Shown: in pieces, positions 4,823-6,682 of the stretch | Layout: the number at the start of each line of letters is the position of its first letter | How positions within the stretch are numbered: position 1 is the stretch's first letter | NCBI GenBank assembly: GCA_030044775.1 | Contig: JASICF010000461.1 | Span: 1-6,682, forward strand | Length of the DNA stretch: 6,682 nucleotides | From: Candidatus Sulfotelmatobacter sp. | GTDB lineage: Bacteria; Acidobacteriota; Terriglobia; Terriglobales; Acidobacteriaceae | Direction of reading: 5' to 3' | The notes under the pieces: generated by a model | Databases searched by the model: none | What the model was told of the DNA's origin: nothing | What the model saw: the letters and a program-made list of their open reading frames with translations, nothing else | Made by a program: the position numbers and the translations under genes

Positions 4823-6151
4823 TTGAACCGAGGCAAAACCGCGGTGATTGTGGGCGCCCAGTGGGGCGATGAAGGCAAAGGCAAGATCGTCGACGTGCTG
4901 TCGGAGAGCTTTTCCGTCGTTGCACGCTACGCCGGCGGCCACAACGCCGGCCACACCGTAATCATCAACGGAAAAAAGTTTGTTCTGCAGCTTGTGCCGT
5001 GCGGAGTCCTGCGTCAGGGATGCCGCAGTGTCATCGGCAACGGCGTAGTGCTCGATCCCATGGCGTTCCTGAAGGAAGTCGCCGCATTGCGCGACGCGGG
5101 ATTGAAGGTCGATGGCAATCTGTTTGTTTCGAATCGTGCACATGTCATTCTGCCCTACCATCGTATGATTGAGCTGGCTGCGGAGAACGCGCCGGGCCGG
5201 GTAAAAATCGGCACCACCTCGCGCGGGATCGGCCCGGCATATGAAGACAAAATGGGACGGCGCGGTCTGCGCGTCGCGGATTTGCTCGATTTGCAACTGT
5301 TGAAGAAGCACATAGAGAACGCGGTGCGCGAGAAGAATATGATCGCGCACGCGCTGTTTAATTCCGAGCCTCTCGATGCCGACAAGATGTATGCGGAATA
5401 TGCCGCCGCCGCCGAAAAGATTGCTCCATTCGTCGCCGATACAGCGGTTTTGCTAAACCAGGCGCTAGCGGCCGGCGAATCGATCTTGTTCGAAGGCGCG
5501 CAGGGAACGATGCTTGACATCGACCACGGCACCTATCCGTTCGTCACTTCTTCGAGCGCGACCTCGGGGGGTGCGGCCACCGGGACGGGCATCGCCCCGA
5601 ACGCAATCGATTCCGTGATTGGTTTGACCAAGGCTTATTGCACGCGCGTGGGCGAAGGCCCGTTTCCCAGCGAAGAGAAAGGCGATGCCGGGCAGCAATT
5701 GCGCGTGCGGGGCAACGAATTTGGCGCGGTTACCGGGCGTCCGCGGCGCACCGGTTGGCTCGACTTGCCGCTGCTTCGCTATGCCCGCATGATTAACGGC
5801 ATCTCGTGGCTGGTGGTGACGAAGCTCGACGTGCTCGATGAACTCGCGGAAATTCCGGTTTGCGTCGGCTTGAAAATCGACGGCAAGCCGACCGGCGAGA
5901 TCCCGGCGCAAGCCAGCGGCTTCGACAAAATCGAATGCGTTTATCACAAGATGCCGGGCTGGAGAGCCTCTACGCAAGGTGCGACCGAATTCGGTCAACT
6001 GCCTAAAGCGGCGCAGGAATATTTGGCGTTCGTGGAAAAGGAGACGGGAGTCAGGGTTGGCATGGTCTCGACTGGGCCAGAGCGCGATCAGATCATTTTT
6101 GCCGATGAATTCGCCCGGGAAATGCAGACAAGGTCGCCCGGAAAAGTCTAG
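4823..6151 (+). CDS. purA: Adenylosuccinate synthetase (442 aa)
   Basis: PurA condenses IMP and L-aspartate with GTP hydrolysis to give adenylosuccinate, the first committed step from IMP to AMP, in the cytoplasm. The sequence is full length (the family is usually about 430 residues) and carries all diagnostic motifs: QWGDEGKGK (13-21) with catalytic Asp16, GGHNAGHT (38-45) with catalytic His44, GTTSRGIGPAYEDK (130-143) in the IMP-binding region, FEGAQGTMLDIDHGTYP (223-239), GNEFGAVTGRPRRTGWLD (297-314), TKLDVLD (333-339) for guanine recognition, and STGPER (416-421) near the C-terminus. Translation starts at TTG 4823, supported by GGAG 7 bases upstream and by the position of the first strand TAVIVGAQWG. 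The last ten residues slightly exceed the usual end. It is followed after 50 bp by the ABM-domain gene, which may share its transcript. Confidence 0.98.
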   Translation: MNRGKTAVIVGAQWGDEGKGKIVDVLSESFSVVARYAGGHNAGHTVIINGKKFVLQLVPCGVLRQGCRSVIGNGVVLDPMAFLKEVAALRDAGLKVDGNLFVSNRAHVILPYHRMIELAAENAPGRVKIGTTSRGIGPAYEDKMGRRGLRVADLLDLQLLKKHIENAVREKNMIAHALFNSEPLDADKMYAEYAAAAEKIAPFVADTAVLLNQALAAGESILFEGAQGTMLDIDHGTYPFVTSSSATSGGAATGTGIAPNAIDSVIGLTKAYCTRVGEGPFPSEEKGDAGQQLRVRGNEFGAVTGRPRRTGWLDLPLLRYARMINGISWLVVTKLDVLDELAEIPVCVGLKIDGKPTGEIPAQASGFDKIECVYHKMPGWRASTQGATEFGQLPKAAQEYLAFVEKETGVRVGMVSTGPERDQIIFADEFAREMQTRSPGKV

Positions 6152-6188
6152 AATGTCTTCCCAGATCGCAAGGGATGAGCCCACGCGT

Positions 6189-6194
6189 AAGGAG
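6189..6194 (+). promoter_or_regulatory. Shine-Dalgarno fixing the start of the ABM-domain gene
   Basis: AAGGAG lies 7 bases before the ATG at 6202. This near-consensus site favours that ATG over the in-frame ATG at 6175, whose extra residues would include the Shine-Dalgarno itself. Confidence 0.7.
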
Positions 6195-6201
6195 CGTAGC
6201 G

Positions 6202-6489
6202 ATGGTAGTTTTGGCTGTAACGTGGATGGCAAAAGCCGGTCGTGAAGCGGAAGTGACTGCGCTGTTCGCGAAGCTGACTGAAGAGTCCCGTAAGGAGCCC
6301 GGTTGCGTGATGTACCAGGTCCACCGGCACAAGACCGAGCCGCGCCGTTTTTTTATTTATGAGCAGTACAAAGACGATGCCGCGCTGGAAAACCACCGCG
6401 CCGCGCCGCATTTTTTGCAGTTTGCCCGCAAAGACCTGCCAAAACTCGCCGATCGTACCGAGGGCCACCTGTTCGAGCCGCTGGGATGA
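6202..6489 (+). CDS. Antibiotic biosynthesis monooxygenase (ABM) domain protein, putative quinol monooxygenase-like (95 aa)
   Basis: A single ABM domain of the dimeric alpha/beta ferredoxin-like type: first strand VVLAVTWMAK (2-11), helix AEVTALFAKLTEESRKEPG (16-34), the typical EPGCVMYQVHR (32-42), strand RRFFIYEQYKD (48-58), then the characteristic AALENHRAAPHF (60-71) and the C-terminal helix and strand. The length is standard for stand-alone members such as YgiN-like quinol monooxygenases, which oxidise hydroquinone or aromatic polyketide substrates without cofactors, although many members have no known substrate and some bind haem. H65 and H70 match the usual conserved histidines after the helix. 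It is cytoplasmic, with no signal peptide. It lies 50 bp after purA on the same strand with no obvious terminator between, so co-transcription is likely, though no functional link to purine synthesis is evident. Confidence 0.87.
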   Translation: MVVLAVTWMAKAGREAEVTALFAKLTEESRKEPGCVMYQVHRHKTEPRRFFIYEQYKDDAALENHRAAPHFLQFARKDLPKLADRTEGHLFEPLG

Positions 6490-6682
6490 CTAATTTCCCC
6501 AGTACCTACGATAACGACTAAGCCGACCATGCCTCGCCCCCTGTCCGACAGGCGCGGCATTTCGATTCAGCTCAATCTGGTTGCGATGACCTCTTGGCGG
6601 GCCACTCGCCAAAGGCGGCTCTCGTGCGGAGTTCACGGAGTAATGTTTGAACCTGTTTTGGCATTCGCTCTTTGGGGAGTTT
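6490..6682. other. 193-bp right edge: small hairpin and unresolved partial frames
   Basis: TTGGCG (6594-6599) and CGCCAA (6607-6612) form a perfect 6-bp stem with a 7-base loop, without a T-tract. A further imperfect stem centres on CCTGTCCGACAGG at 6540-6552. Two partial reading frames touch the window edge: a minus-strand frame ending at a TGA at 6574-6572 (36 residues, basic, ending in PAKRSSQPD), and a plus-strand ATG at 6643 (MFEPVLAFALWGV, hydrophobic). Neither can be assigned from this much sequence. Confidence 0.3.

Noticed and set aside
5465..6232. Minus-strand open frame (255 codons) opposite purA
   Set aside because: It is antisense to an unmistakable purA; the Arg/His-rich translation is typical of a shadow frame in GC-rich coding DNA.
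1..6682. Mobile elements, CRISPR arrays, toxin-antitoxin pairs, defence genes
   Set aside because: No transposase or integrase-like coding, direct-repeat arrays or terminal inverted repeats were seen. The tRNA has no second copy of its 3' end in the window to suggest an integrated element.

Overview
The window looks like a chromosomal stretch from a moderately GC-rich Gram-negative bacterium, most probably an Acidobacteriota (Terriglobia-like) organism. That assignment is inference. It rests on the style of the TatA sequence, a small secreted beta-rich protein of a kind I associate with that phylum, and the mix of Tat-exported proteins. I see no phage, insertion sequence, CRISPR array or other mobile element.

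Left part (1-1594): two genes on the minus strand. One is the N-terminal 247 codons of a multi-pass membrane acyltransferase-like protein (DUF1624 / heparan-alpha-glucosaminide N-acetyltransferase family), whose 3' end lies outside the window. The other encodes a small secreted protein of unknown function with a recognisable promoter and a 5' leader hairpin next to its ribosome binding site. Then comes an apparently empty stretch and a plus-strand tRNA-Arg(UCU) with encoded CCA.

Middle (1735-4438): a group connected with Tat export. A plus-strand gene encodes a Tat/lipobox-bearing FAD oxidoreductase of the D-amino-acid oxidase (DAO) family. Its conserved C-terminal block (GLRP ... HNYGHGG ... 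LSWG) lies before the N-terminal FAD-binding GxGxxG motif, so the domain reads as circularly permuted. Converging on it is tatA, the pore-forming Tat subunit. Upstream of tatA on the same strand, beyond a strong hairpin, is a Tat-signal ferritin-like protein with two ExxH motifs. A Tat component is therefore flanked by two likely Tat substrates.

Right part (4823-6489): purA (adenylosuccinate synthetase, TTG start with a good Shine-Dalgarno), divergent from the ferritin-like gene across a 384-bp spacer. It is followed after 50 bp by a small antibiotic-biosynthesis-monooxygenase (ABM) domain protein, probably co-transcribed. The last 193 bp hold a small hairpin and inconclusive partial reading frames.

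The most noteworthy item is the permuted DAO-like lipoprotein, followed by the clustering of Tat substrates around tatA.
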